64,000 nucleotides of DNA, from positions 94,980 to 158,979 of the forward strand of contig NZ_BAJR01000004.1 in NCBI RefSeq assembly GCF_000613805.1. Direction: 5' to 3'. This DNA comes from Phocaeicola paurosaccharolyticus JCM 15092. Lineage in GTDB: Bacteria; Bacteroidota; Bacteroidia; Bacteroidales; Bacteroidaceae. The translations under genes and the position numbers were made by a program. The notes under the pieces were generated by a model. That model had not been told where the DNA came from. It ran no database searches and saw nothing but the letters and a program-made list of their open reading frames with translations. Shown here piece by piece: positions 8,689 through 17,837 of the stretch (position 1 is the first letter of the stretch; each line of letters begins with the position of its first letter).

Positions 8689-9549
8689 ATGAGACAATTA
8701 AAGATTACAAAAAGTATCACTAACCGTGAGAGTGCCTCTTTAGACAAGTATCTACAAGAGATTGGTCGAGAAAACTTAATTACTGTAGAAGAAGAGGTTG
8801 AACTCGCACAGCGAATCAGAAAAGGTGACCGTATAGCGCTCGAAAAGTTGACAAGAGCCAATCTTCGATTTGTTGTTTCTGTTGCAAAACAGTATCAGAA
8901 TCAGGGACTTAGTCTTCCTGACTTGATTAATGAAGGCAATTTGGGCTTAATAAAAGCAGCAGAAAAATTCGATGAGACTCGTGGTTTCAAATTCATTAGT
9001 TATGCTGTATGGTGGATCCGACAGTCGATACTTCAAGCATTGGCAGAACAGTCGCGTATCGTTCGTCTTCCTTTGAATCAGGTTGGTTCACTGAATAAAA
9101 TCAGTAAGGCCTTTTCAAAGTTTGAACAAGAGAATGAACGTCGCCCATCTCCAGAAGAGTTAGCCGATGAACTTGAGATCCCTGTTGATAAGATTTCTGA
9201 TACACTCAAAGTTTCTGGTCGTCACATTTCTGTTGATGCACCTTTTGTTGAAGGTGAAGATAACAGTCTTCTTGATGTCTTAGTAAACGATGATTCGCCT
9301 ATGGCTGACCGCTCATTGGTTAATGAATCACTATCTAAGGAAATAGATCGAGCACTTTCTACGTTAACTGAAAGGGAGAAGGAGATAATCCAGATGTTTT
9401 TCGGTATTAATACGCAAGAAATGACGTTAGAAGAGATCGGCGATAAATTTGGCCTCACACGTGAGCGCGTTCGTCAGATCAAGGAAAAAGCAATACGACG
9501 CCTAAGGGCAAACTCTCGTAGTAAGCTGCTTAAGTCCTATTTAGGATGA
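8689..9549 (+). CDS. rpoD: Primary RNA polymerase sigma factor (RpoD/SigA, short Bacteroidales type)
   Basis: The protein has 286 residues starting [20 protein letters not shown], the usual Bacteroidales N-terminus. An in-frame ATG at 8608 is rejected because the promoter element lies downstream of it. Region 1.2 ([12 protein letters not shown]), region 2 ([44 protein letters not shown]), region 3 and region 4 ([27 protein letters not shown]) are all present. Region 1.1 is absent, as in this phylum. It directs housekeeping transcription at TTG/TAnnTTTG promoters, and its own promoter is of that type. A strong terminator follows. Confidence 0.98.
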   Translation: MRQLKITKSITNRESASLDKYLQEIGRENLITVEEEVELAQRIRKGDRIALEKLTRANLRFVVSVAKQYQNQGLSLPDLINEGNLGLIKAAEKFDETRGFKFISYAVWWIRQSILQALAEQSRIVRLPLNQVGSLNKISKAFSKFEQENERRPSPEELADELEIPVDKISDTLKVSGRHISVDAPFVEGEDNSLLDVLVNDDSPMADRSLVNESLSKEIDRALSTLTEREKEIIQMFFGINTQEMTLEEIGDKFGLTRERVRQIKEKAIRRLRANSRSKLLKSYLG

Positions 9550-9571
9550 TCATTCCCAAAAAGGTTATTTG

Positions 9572-9606
9572 ATGCACAGAAAAGTAATTATTACTTTTCT
9601 GTGCAT
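9572..9606 (+). terminator. Rho-independent terminator of rpoD
   Basis: A perfect 16-bp stem (9572-9587 with 9591-9606) has a 3-nt loop and is followed by seven or more T. Confidence 0.92.
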
Positions 9607-9653
9607 TTTTTTATTTATTTACCTACTTTTTTTTTATTTTCTCTATTTATATC

Positions 9654-9661
9654 TACTTTTG
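9654..9661 (+). promoter_or_regulatory. -7 promoter element for the 9687 gene pair
   Basis: TACTTTTG fits TAnnTTTG and lies 25 bases upstream of the ATG at 9687. Confidence 0.5.
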
Positions 9662-9686
9662 CTTGAAATAATATATTAGAAAGAAT

Positions 9687-10088
9687 ATGAAATGTTTTAA
9701 AACACTTAGCGTACTATTTTTCGTGCTTCTATTAAGTTCTGCATTCACTTTAAAGGATAAAGGGCAAGTATACATTGCAGGAGTAGCCGCATCTTTTTCT
9801 GATTCTATTGTCTATTTTACAGATATACAGACTGTCGATAGTGTTGTGCTTGATAATCATGGTTTCTTGACTGGCCGTGCACGACTAAGTTCTCAACTAA
9901 AAACCTATTTAGAAGATAAAGAGTCTCTTCCAAACAGAGTATGTCTTGTCTATTTCTCCGAGAACCGCGATAAGCTTGAAAAACAGATTAAGAAGATTAA
10001 GGAGAAATATATCAAGAGCAAAAAATCATATATTCGTGAATTGAGTTCTGAATCATTCAAGTTTTCTAAACCGGTAATAGAAGAATAA
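9687..10088 (+). CDS. Small exported protein of unknown function
   Basis: I do not recognise a family in this 133-residue protein. Residues 1-20 form a signal peptide (KTLSVLFFVLLLSSAFT). The mature part is short, with a charged helix (residues 90-112, rich in Lys and Glu). It lies 9 bases upstream of a clostripain-like protease gene and is surely co-transcribed with it. It could be a partner or regulator of that protease, but the sequence does not show this directly. Confidence 0.8.
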   Translation: MKCFKTLSVLFFVLLLSSAFTLKDKGQVYIAGVAASFSDSIVYFTDIQTVDSVVLDNHGFLTGRARLSSQLKTYLEDKESLPNRVCLVYFSENRDKLEKQIKKIKEKYIKSKKSYIRELSSESFKFSKPVIEE

Positions 10089-10097
10089 TTCTTTACA

Positions 10098-11348
10098 ATG
10101 AAAAAAATCCTTATTCTCTTTTTATCAGTAGTTCTATTTGCTTCTTGTTCTCATAGCAACGATGAACCTGAGGTAATCAGTTCTGATAGAACTGTATTAG
10201 CATATTTCTTGACTAAAGATCTTTCTGAATTACAGTCCAATGTTGTGTCTATATTCGAAGGATTGCAGAAGACAAAAGAAGCTTCTACGGCATTGATTTA
10301 TTGGGATAATAGGGATTATAACTCTTCAGTAAGTGTTCCTTCTATATTAAAGTTTACTTCTGATGGAAATGGAAATGTAAACAACATATCTCAAATTAAA
10401 TATAAGGAGGACTTAGCTAAAAGCACTAATATGTTTAATTTGGTTATTGGTTATGCTGATGTAGTTCGCCAATATTCAGCTAATCAGCAATCAACTGATA
10501 AAGATGTGATGACCACTGTGTTGAAAGATATGATAAGTCTTTCTTCTACCAAAGGTTATGGATTGATATTCGGATCACACTCTGAAAGTTGGATACCATC
10601 ACCTAATGTGAAACTCAGTAGTCGTGCTTTTGCAAGTACCTATGAGAATCAGTTAGATATCATCGAGCTTAATGAAGCTCTAATTAATGTTTCAAGAAAA
10701 TTCGATTATATATTGATGGATGCATGTATGATGGGGAATATAGAGGTAGTCTATGAACTTCAGAATACATGTGACTACTTTATTGCGTCTCCAATGGAGG
10801 TACCTGGTATTGGCTTTCCATATTCAACTATAATACCGGATCTGTTCAGTGATAATGTAAGCGATTATACAACTAATATATGTAATGCATATTCAACCTA
10901 CCATGCTGCTGAAGGGCACTGGGGAAATTGTATAGCTGTTAAATGCAGTGAGGTGCCAGTGCTTACAAATGAGTTGAATAGATATATAACCAGCTATTCT
11001 CCTATAGATCTCTCTACAGTGCAACCCTATTTCAGTTCAACAACAAATTCTGGTAAATATATTGGACTATCATATGATATCCTTGATTTTGTTAATAAGT
11101 TGACGAGCAACACAACTCCTTTCTCTTTTATTAATCAGTTGAAAAATACAGTTGTTGCTAGATCATTTGTTACTACTTCATCAGTTACGGGTTTTCCATC
11201 ATTTATTGGTGTAGATACAAATTCTCTGTGTGGTATGGGTATGTACATACCCATTGCATCAAAAAGCACATGGAATTCATATTTAAAACAACTTCTTTGG
11301 GGAGATGCATCAGGTTGGGCTGACTATATAACTAATAACAATTTATAG
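10098..11348 (+). CDS. Clostripain-family (C11-like) cysteine protease lipoprotein
   Basis: The 416-residue protein begins with a lipoprotein signal (VVLFASC, Cys16). The clostripain pattern follows: GYGLIFGSHSESW with His161, and YILMDACMMGN with Cys210 as the likely catalytic dyad. The family usually shows W(N)HG..W and D.C.M. Family members cleave after Arg or Lys. Membership is judged from motifs only, and the His motif is slightly divergent. It is second in an operon with a small exported protein, and the protein should sit on the envelope. Confidence 0.85.
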   Translation: MKKILILFLSVVLFASCSHSNDEPEVISSDRTVLAYFLTKDLSELQSNVVSIFEGLQKTKEASTALIYWDNRDYNSSVSVPSILKFTSDGNGNVNNISQIKYKEDLAKSTNMFNLVIGYADVVRQYSANQQSTDKDVMTTVLKDMISLSSTKGYGLIFGSHSESWIPSPNVKLSSRAFASTYENQLDIIELNEALINVSRKFDYILMDACMMGNIEVVYELQNTCDYFIASPMEVPGIGFPYSTIIPDLFSDNVSDYTTNICNAYSTYHAAEGHWGNCIAVKCSEVPVLTNELNRYITSYSPIDLSTVQPYFSSTTNSGKYIGLSYDILDFVNKLTSNTTPFSFINQLKNTVVARSFVTTSSVTGFPSFIGVDTNSLCGMGMYIPIASKSTWNSYLKQLLWGDASGWADYITNNNL

Positions 11349-11359
11349 TATAGTTGTCA

Positions 11360-11758
11360 CTACTCTTTCTTTGTTGGAAGGATGAAAGTAGCAAGTTCAT
11401 TGCCTGTTGTGTCGGAGCTATATTTATATATTATAGTAACTTCGTAATCCTTGAATTTCTTCATATCTACAGAGTTATCCATTGCATCAATAAGGGAGGA
11501 TTTAATCTGATTGTAGTTTTTATGCAACAGCAAACTGTCATCAAGTATACCTGATGCTGTATAAAAGTATGTCATTGAATTCTTCTCTCTATTGTAGAAG
11601 GTACTGTCTAATATTAATAATGAGTCTACTCTTACAGGGCATAACTTATTTATTTTCTTTGAATTATTTTCGAGAATATCTGCTTTCCTCTCTTTACCAC
11701 ATCCCGTTAAAAGTGTGGAGATAATTAAAATAGCAATAAATAGGTATTTCTTTTTCAT
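11360..11758 (-). CDS. Small lipoprotein of unknown function
   Basis: The protein has 132 residues. The N-terminus is a clear lipoprotein signal (IISTLLTGC, Cys20) followed by a charged mature region. No family is recognised. It is convergent with the protease gene, 11 bases away, and divergent from the Nramp transporter. Confidence 0.8.
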   Translation of the reverse strand: MKKKYLFIAILIISTLLTGCGKERKADILENNSKKINKLCPVRVDSLLILDSTFYNREKNSMTYFYTASGILDDSLLLHKNYNQIKSSLIDAMDNSVDMKKFKDYEVTIIYKYSSDTTGNELATFILPTKKE

Positions 11759-11778
11759 AATCTATTTTGTAATTTCGG

Positions 11779-11786
11779 CAAAAGTA
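11779..11786 (-). promoter_or_regulatory. -7 promoter element for the small lipoprotein
   Basis: TACTTTTG on the minus strand fits TAnnTTTG and lies 20 bases upstream of the ATG at 11758. Confidence 0.5.
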
Positions 11787-11840
11787 AAATATATAATGAA
11801 CTAATCAAAAGTTTTTTTACTTCTTTAGTCCAAAATTATA

Positions 11841-13103
11841 ATGCATATGAGTAATATTCTTACAGAGCTAAAAAACAAAAAACATAAACGTTATCTCGGA
11901 GGTATGGATTTCTTTCGATACGTTGGTCCGGGACTTCTTGTTACTATAGGATTTATTGATCCGGGAAATTGGGCTTCTAATTTTGCAGCAGGATCAGAAT
12001 TTGGTTATGCATTACTTTGGGTTATTACCCTTGGAACTGTTATGTTGATCATTCTTCAGCATAATGTTGCCCATCTTGGTATTGTCACAGGATTGTGCCT
12101 TAGTGAGGCTGCTACCCAGTACTGTCCTAAATGGGTATCACGCCCTATTCAGATATCTGCAATGTGTGCCTCCATATCTACTTCACTTGCTGAGATTATT
12201 GGTGGCGCCATCGCTTTGGAAATGTTACTTGATATTCCTATAATATGGGGGTCAATCCTTACTACCATCTTTGTTTTCATAATGCTCTTTACAAACTCTT
12301 ATAAGAAGATTGAAAAAGCTATAATAGCATTTGTCTCTGTAATAGGACTATCTTTTCTTTACGAACTTTTTTTAGTAAATATAGATTGGCCTGTTGCAAT
12401 TAGGTCATGGGTAACTCCAACTATTCCCAAAGGAAGTATGATTATAATAATGAGTGTATTGGGTGCTGTCGTTATGCCACATAATCTTTTCCTTCATTCA
12501 GAGATTATACAGAGTCATGAGTACAATAAGAAGGATGAAAAGCAGATCGAGAGGGTCCTTAAGTATGAGTTCTACGATACTATGTTGTCTATGATAGTAG
12601 GATGGGCCATAAACAGTGCAATGATACTTCTCGCCGCCGCTACATTTTTCCAGAACAACATAGTAGTTACTGAACTTGAACAGGCTAAGTCTCTTTTATC
12701 GCCACTCCTGGGTAATAATGCTGCTGTAATATTTGCTTTGGCTCTTCTTATGGCAGGTGTATCATCAACTATAACCAGTGGTATGTCTGCCGGCTCTATA
12801 TTTGCAGGTATGTTCAATGAATCGTACAATATAAAGGATATTCACTCAAAAGTGGGCATTATCATCTCTTTTGGTATTGCTTTGTTATTGATTTTCTTTA
12901 TCGGTGATCCTTTTAGGGGCCTGTTAATTTCTCAAATGGTATTAAGTATTCAGCTCCCATTTACTATGTTTCTTCAGGTAGGCCTTACATCTTCTCATAA
13001 GGTTATGGGTAAGTATGCTAATTCGAAGTGGAGTAATGTTGTGCTTTATTCATTAGCTATTACCGTTACACTTCTTAATATTATATTGTTATTTGGAATG
13101 TAA
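11841..13103 (+). CDS. Nramp-family divalent metal transporter (MntH-like)
   Basis: The 420-residue protein has 11 or so membrane helices. It carries the Nramp metal-binding motif DPGN in the first helix (GFIDPGNWASN) and MPHN in the sixth (VMPHNLFLHS). These residues coordinate Mn2+ or Fe2+ in proton-coupled import. A second Met at 11847 is an equally good start. The gene is monocistronic. Metal specificity cannot be decided, although the MPH Met is the residue that favours transition metals over Mg or Ca. Confidence 0.95.
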   Translation: MHMSNILTELKNKKHKRYLGGMDFFRYVGPGLLVTIGFIDPGNWASNFAAGSEFGYALLWVITLGTVMLIILQHNVAHLGIVTGLCLSEAATQYCPKWVSRPIQISAMCASISTSLAEIIGGAIALEMLLDIPIIWGSILTTIFVFIMLFTNSYKKIEKAIIAFVSVIGLSFLYELFLVNIDWPVAIRSWVTPTIPKGSMIIIMSVLGAVVMPHNLFLHSEIIQSHEYNKKDEKQIERVLKYEFYDTMLSMIVGWAINSAMILLAAATFFQNNIVVTELEQAKSLLSPLLGNNAAVIFALALLMAGVSSTITSGMSAGSIFAGMFNESYNIKDIHSKVGIIISFGIALLLIFFIGDPFRGLLISQMVLSIQLPFTMFLQVGLTSSHKVMGKYANSKWSNVVLYSLAITVTLLNIILLFGM

Positions 13104-13203
13104 ATATGAGGTAAATACATTATTATGTTGAATTAACTCTTTTTATTCTTTGAAAAAGAAGAATAGTTTCCATTTTAATTTTTTTTCTTTGTTAACCTAT
13201 TTG

Positions 13204-13211
13204 TATCTTTG
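13204..13211 (+). promoter_or_regulatory. -7 promoter element for the HAD-panB-MFS-ettA run
   Basis: TATCTTTG fits TAnnTTTG and lies 24 bases upstream of the ATG at 13236. Confidence 0.5.
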
Positions 13212-13235
13212 CCATCTATATATTTATGATGAACT

Positions 13236-13877
13236 ATGATAGGTAAGAAAAGTGTTGTAGCATTGTTTGATTTCGATGGTGTTGTAATGGATACGGAATC
13301 ACAGTATAGTAAATTCTGGAATGCTAAAGGAAAAGAATACTTTCCGAATATAGAGAATTTTGGAGATAAAATAAAGGGACAGACTCTGACTCAAATTTGT
13401 GACAGATATTTTGACGTCGATGCCAAAAGAAGAATTGAAGAAGAACTTGACCGTTTTGAGGAGTCTATGATATTTGACTATATCCCTGATGCACTCCCAT
13501 TTATTAAAGAACTAAAGAAGCATCAAATAAAAATCGGTATAGTTACAAGCTCAAACGAGAAAAAGATGAATAATGTGTACAAGGCACATCCGGAGCTGCT
13601 GGAACTTGTAGATAAAATTTTTACAGCAGAAATGTTTTCCCGTTCTAAACCTAACCCCGATTGTTTTTTGCTTGGAGCTTCATATTTTGATACAAAAGTT
13701 GAAGATTGCATTGTCTTTGAGGACTCTTTTCATGGACTTGAAGCAGGAAGAAAGGCAGGGATGTTTGTTGTAGGCCTTTCTACAACGAATAAAAGAGATG
13801 AAATAATCGATAAAGCTGATTATGTTATCAGCGATTTTACCGGTTTTAATTACGAAAAACTAATTAAATTACTATAA
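13236..13877 (+). CDS. HAD-superfamily hydrolase (beta-phosphoglucomutase-like, subfamily IA)
   Basis: The 213-residue protein has the HAD motifs: DFDGVVMDTE (motif I, with the catalytic Asp pair), VTSSN (motif II), the Lys in SKPNPD (motif III) and VFEDSFHGLEAG (motif IV). The four-helix cap fits the beta-PGM/phosphatase clade. It probably dephosphorylates a small sugar phosphate, but the substrate is unknown. panB follows 34 bases later on the same strand. Confidence 0.92.
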   Translation: MIGKKSVVALFDFDGVVMDTESQYSKFWNAKGKEYFPNIENFGDKIKGQTLTQICDRYFDVDAKRRIEEELDRFEESMIFDYIPDALPFIKELKKHQIKIGIVTSSNEKKMNNVYKAHPELLELVDKIFTAEMFSRSKPNPDCFLLGASYFDTKVEDCIVFEDSFHGLEAGRKAGMFVVGLSTTNKRDEIIDKADYVISDFTGFNYEKLIKLL

Positions 13878-13911
13878 AGAAATAAACTTATTAATTTAAA
13901 AGAATATAATT

Positions 13912-14733
13912 ATGGCAGGATATATTTCAGGTGATACAAGAAAGGTTACTACCCATAGACTTATTGAAATGAAGCAGAGAGGAGAGAAGATCTCAATGCT
14001 TACTTCATATGACTATACAACTGCTCAGATTGTTGATGGAGCTGGTATAGATGTTATTTTAGTAGGTGATTCTGCATCTAATGTTATGGCTGGAAATGTT
14101 ACAACTTTACCTATAACGCTTGACCAGATGATTTATCATGGTAAATCTGTTGTAAGAGGTGTTAAAAGAGCGCTTGTTGTTATAGATATGCCTTTCGGAA
14201 CATATCAGACTTCGGACTTTGAGGCCGTTACCAATGCAATCAATATCATGAAAATTACACATTGCGATGCATTAAAACTTGAAGGCGGAGAAGAGATTAT
14301 TGATGCTGTGAAGAAGATTATTGCAGCTGGGATTCCAATTATGGGACATCTAGGATTAATGCCTCAATCAATTAATAAATATGGTACATATACTGTAAGA
14401 GCAAAGGATGATGAAGAGGCTGAAAAACTTATCCGCGATGCTCATCTTCTTGAAGAAGCTGGATGCTTTGGTCTTGTTTTAGAGAAGATTCCAGCAGAAT
14501 TGGCTAAACGTGTTGCTGATGAACTTACAATTCCTGTTATAGGAATAGGTGCAGGCGGCGGTGTAGATGGACAGGTTCTTGTTGTTTCAGATATGCTTGG
14601 AATGTCAAATGGATTTAGTCCAAGATTTCTTAGAAGATATGCAAATCTTCATACAATAATGACTGATGCTATTCAGCAATATGTTAAGGATGTCAAGGAT
14701 AGTGACTTCCCTAATGTTAACGAACAGTATTAA
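13912..14733 (+). CDS. panB: 3-methyl-2-oxobutanoate hydroxymethyltransferase
   Basis: The 273-residue enzyme transfers a hydroxymethyl group from methylene-THF to alpha-ketoisovalerate, the first step to pantothenate. Family motifs are present: [55 protein letters not shown] and [13 protein letters not shown]. The length is normal. It lies in a run of four plus-strand genes with gaps of about 20-35 bases. No other pan gene is in the window. Confidence 0.97.
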   Translation: MAGYISGDTRKVTTHRLIEMKQRGEKISMLTSYDYTTAQIVDGAGIDVILVGDSASNVMAGNVTTLPITLDQMIYHGKSVVRGVKRALVVIDMPFGTYQTSDFEAVTNAINIMKITHCDALKLEGGEEIIDAVKKIIAAGIPIMGHLGLMPQSINKYGTYTVRAKDDEEAEKLIRDAHLLEEAGCFGLVLEKIPAELAKRVADELTIPVIGIGAGGGVDGQVLVVSDMLGMSNGFSPRFLRRYANLHTIMTDAIQQYVKDVKDSDFPNVNEQY

Positions 14734-14753
14734 TAAATTTATCTGGCAGAAAT

Positions 14754-15914
14754 ATGTTTGACGATCTGTTTTATCCAAAAGAAAGGAAAGGCCTTTGGAC
14801 CAAAGAGATGATTCTTTTATCTCTTTCAAACTTTTTTTTGTATATCTCGCTATATATATTTCTGCCTTCATTACCATATTGGTTGACAAATCAATTTGGT
14901 TATAGCCTAGTTATCAGCTCAATAGTTATGGCATCTTTTGCTATAGCTATATTTATTCCAGGCCCGTTCAATAATTACCTACTAGATGCATTTAAAAGGA
15001 AAAAAGTAGCCTTCTGGTCCTTTGTATTATTGGGGTTGTCGGCTTTAGGATATATTGGTGCGGTATCATTATGTATTGTCTTGGCACTGAGAATAGTTCA
15101 GGGAATTCTTTTCAGTATTATTACAACGACGACCAGCAGTACTTTATTAATAGATATTACGCCTACGAATAAGAGGACAATAGCAAACCTCACTTTCACA
15201 CGCGTAGGAAGGTCTGGCATGATGATTGGTGTTGTAATAGGAATTTATCTGTTAGATAACTATGAGGTTAATATGTTGTTCTATATAAGCGCTGCCCTTA
15301 CACTTTTATCATGTTTTACTATACTGTTTATTAGGGTACCTTTCAGAGCACCATTGAAACCATCTTTTTTCTCACTAGACAGGTTTCTTCTACCTAGAGT
15401 TCTACCTGCTGCTGTGAATATGATTTCTACACCTATAATATTGGGAATATTGATAACAATGTTGCAGGTGAATGTTTCATTTCTGTCGCTTGCATTAGGC
15501 TTTACTATAGGATTTATACTTATGCATGTTCTCTTTAAAAACCTTCAAGGTAAGTCAGAATTGGAATTAAGTACTTCATTAATAGTTATAGGTTGTCTAC
15601 TTATAATGATTACTTCTTCTATTATTATATCATATATTGGTTATATCTTACTTGGAACAGGGTTGAGTATTGCAGCAAACAGATTCTATGTCATTATTAT
15701 AAGCATGCCGCTTCATTGTGAAAGAGGTTCAGCAAATAATACATACAATCTGATATGGGAGTTAGGAATACTTATTGGTATAGTGATAGGCTTTTCTTTT
15801 GATGGCTCAACTATCGCTGAATTATTAGTATCAATAGCTATAGCCTTAATCTCTCTTTTTCTTTATGAATTTAAAATACACAAGTGGTATTACTCGCTAA
15901 TGGATAATAAATAA
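14754..15914 (+). CDS. Major facilitator superfamily transporter
   Basis: The 386-residue protein has about twelve hydrophobic segments. It starts with a short cytoplasmic stretch, followed by MILLSLSNFFLYISLYIFLP. The loop LLDAFKRKKVAFW resembles the MFS motif-A region between helices 2 and 3. The substrate is not recognisable. It is 20 bases after panB and 19 bases before ettA, so it is likely in the same transcript. Confidence 0.88.
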   Translation: MFDDLFYPKERKGLWTKEMILLSLSNFFLYISLYIFLPSLPYWLTNQFGYSLVISSIVMASFAIAIFIPGPFNNYLLDAFKRKKVAFWSFVLLGLSALGYIGAVSLCIVLALRIVQGILFSIITTTTSSTLLIDITPTNKRTIANLTFTRVGRSGMMIGVVIGIYLLDNYEVNMLFYISAALTLLSCFTILFIRVPFRAPLKPSFFSLDRFLLPRVLPAAVNMISTPIILGILITMLQVNVSFLSLALGFTIGFILMHVLFKNLQGKSELELSTSLIVIGCLLIMITSSIIISYIGYILLGTGLSIAANRFYVIIISMPLHCERGSANNTYNLIWELGILIGIVIGFSFDGSTIAELLVSIAIALISLFLYEFKIHKWYYSLMDNK

Positions 15915-15933
15915 ACATATATTATAAAAGAAT

Positions 15934-17619
15934 ATGGCAGACGATAAGAAAATTATATTTTCGATGGTAGGCGTAAGTAAGGCCTTCCAGGCGAATAAAC
16001 AGGTATTGAAAAACATCTACCTATCCTTTTTTTACGGTGCAAAGATCGGTATTATCGGTCTTAACGGATCAGGTAAATCAACTTTGCTTAAAATTATAGC
16101 TGGCTTAGAGAAGAGCTATCAAGGTGAAGTAGTATTCTCACCAGGTTATTCTGTAGGCTATCTTGCTCAGGAACCACATCTTGACGATACTAAGACTGTA
16201 AAAGAGATTGTTATGGAAGGTGTTCAGGAGATTGTAGACATTCTGGCAGAATATGAAGAGATAAACAATAAATTCGGTCTTCCTGAATATTATGAGGATC
16301 AGGATAAGATGGATGCACTTTTTGCCCGTCAGGCTGAGTTGCAAGATAAGATTGATGCAACAGATGCATGGAATCTTGACAGTATGTTGGAAAGAGCTAT
16401 GGATGCTCTGAGATGTCCACCTGAAGATCAACCAGTAAAAAATCTTTCTGGAGGTGAGCGTCGTCGAGTTGCTCTTTGTCGTCTTCTTCTTCAGAAACCT
16501 GATATATTATTGCTCGATGAGCCGACCAACCACCTTGATGCAGAGAGTATCGACTGGTTGGAACAGCATCTACAACAATATGAAGGTACAGTTATAGCTG
16601 TTACTCACGACCGTTACTTCCTTGATCATGTTGCAGGATGGATTCTTGAACTTGATCGTGGTGAAGGTATTCCTTGGAAAGGTAACTACTCAAGTTGGTT
16701 GGAACAGAAGACTAAGAGAATGGAGATGGAGGAGAAGGTTGCAAGTAAACGTAGAAAGACTCTTGAGAGAGAGCTTGATTGGGTACGCCTTGCTCCAAAA
16801 GCTCGTCAGGCTAAAGGTAAAGCTCGTCTTAACTCTTACGACAAACTTATAAATGAGGATGTTAAGGAGAAAGAGGAGAGACTAGAGATATTTATTCCTA
16901 ACGGACCTCGTCTTGGTAATAAAGTTATCGAGTCAATCGGAGTATCTAAGGCTTATGGTGACAAACTTCTTTTCGATAACTTGAACTTTATGTTACCACC
17001 TAATGGTATTGTTGGTGTAATTGGCCCTAATGGTGTTGGAAAGACTACTCTTTTCCGTCTTATTATGGGATTGGAAAAGGTTGACGGAGGTACATTCGAG
17101 GTTGGTGAGACAGTAAAATTGGCATATGTTGACCAGCAACATAAAGATATTGATCCAGAGAAATCTGTTTATCAGGTTATAAGTGGTGGTAATGAGTTAA
17201 TTCGTCTCGGTGGAAGAGATATTAATGCCAGAGCTTACCTAAGCCGTTTCAACTTTTCAGGTGCTGATCAGGAAAAGCTCTGCGGTATGCTTTCCGGTGG
17301 TGAGAGAAACAGACTTCATCTTGCTATAGCATTGAAAGAGGAGGGTAATGTACTTCTTCTTGATGAGCCAACTAATGATATTGACGTTAATACTCTTCGT
17401 GCTTTAGAGGAAGGCCTTGAAGATTTTGCAGGATGCGCTGTTGTAATCAGTCATGACCGTTGGTTCCTTGATAGAATTTGTACTCATATCCTTGCTTTCG
17501 AAGGAAACAGTGAGGTGTTCTTCTTCGAAGGATCATATACAGAATATGAAGAGAACAAGATGAAACGATTGGGTTATGAAGAACCTAAGAGAGTTCGTTA
17601 TCGTAAACTTATGGAATAA
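15934..17619 (+). CDS. ettA: Energy-dependent translational throttle ABC-F protein
   Basis: The 561-residue protein has two soluble ABC domains. Walker A motifs are at residues about 42-50 (GLNGSGKST) and 364-372 (GPNGVGKTT). There are two LSGGE signatures and two LLLDEPTN Walker B boxes, and no membrane segment. The linker KQTKRMEMEEKVASKRRKTLEREL and the overall length match EttA, which gates the ribosomal E site according to the ATP/ADP ratio. It ends the HAD-panB-MFS-ettA run and is followed by a terminator. Confidence 0.95.
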   Translation: MADDKKIIFSMVGVSKAFQANKQVLKNIYLSFFYGAKIGIIGLNGSGKSTLLKIIAGLEKSYQGEVVFSPGYSVGYLAQEPHLDDTKTVKEIVMEGVQEIVDILAEYEEINNKFGLPEYYEDQDKMDALFARQAELQDKIDATDAWNLDSMLERAMDALRCPPEDQPVKNLSGGERRRVALCRLLLQKPDILLLDEPTNHLDAESIDWLEQHLQQYEGTVIAVTHDRYFLDHVAGWILELDRGEGIPWKGNYSSWLEQKTKRMEMEEKVASKRRKTLERELDWVRLAPKARQAKGKARLNSYDKLINEDVKEKEERLEIFIPNGPRLGNKVIESIGVSKAYGDKLLFDNLNFMLPPNGIVGVIGPNGVGKTTLFRLIMGLEKVDGGTFEVGETVKLAYVDQQHKDIDPEKSVYQVISGGNELIRLGGRDINARAYLSRFNFSGADQEKLCGMLSGGERNRLHLAIALKEEGNVLLLDEPTNDIDVNTLRALEEGLEDFAGCAVVISHDRWFLDRICTHILAFEGNSEVFFFEGSYTEYEENKMKRLGYEEPKRVRYRKLME

Positions 17620-17635
17620 ATATAGTTATATAAAG

Positions 17636-17664
17636 AAGGCTGACCGTTTATTATGGTTGGCCTT
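17636..17664 (+). terminator. Terminator after ettA
   Basis: Arms 17636-17645 and 17655-17664 form a 10-bp stem with two wobble pairs, followed by T6. Confidence 0.75.
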
Positions 17665-17787
17665 TTTTATCAATTATTATCGCTAAATTACGAATAGTTA
17701 TTAATGGTTACTTTCATTTGCTATAGAATAGTAAATTACATTTAAAAAATGTAATCTTTATGTAACAATCATACAAGATTAAATATA

Positions 17788-17795
17788 TATCTTTG
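17788..17795 (+). promoter_or_regulatory. -7 promoter element for the Oar-like TonB receptor
   Basis: TATCTTTG fits TAnnTTTG and lies 42 bases upstream of the ATG at 17838. Confidence 0.55.
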
Positions 17796-17837
17796 TGCGT
17801 ATTTTAATAATCAATAAACTTAATTAATTAAAATTTC

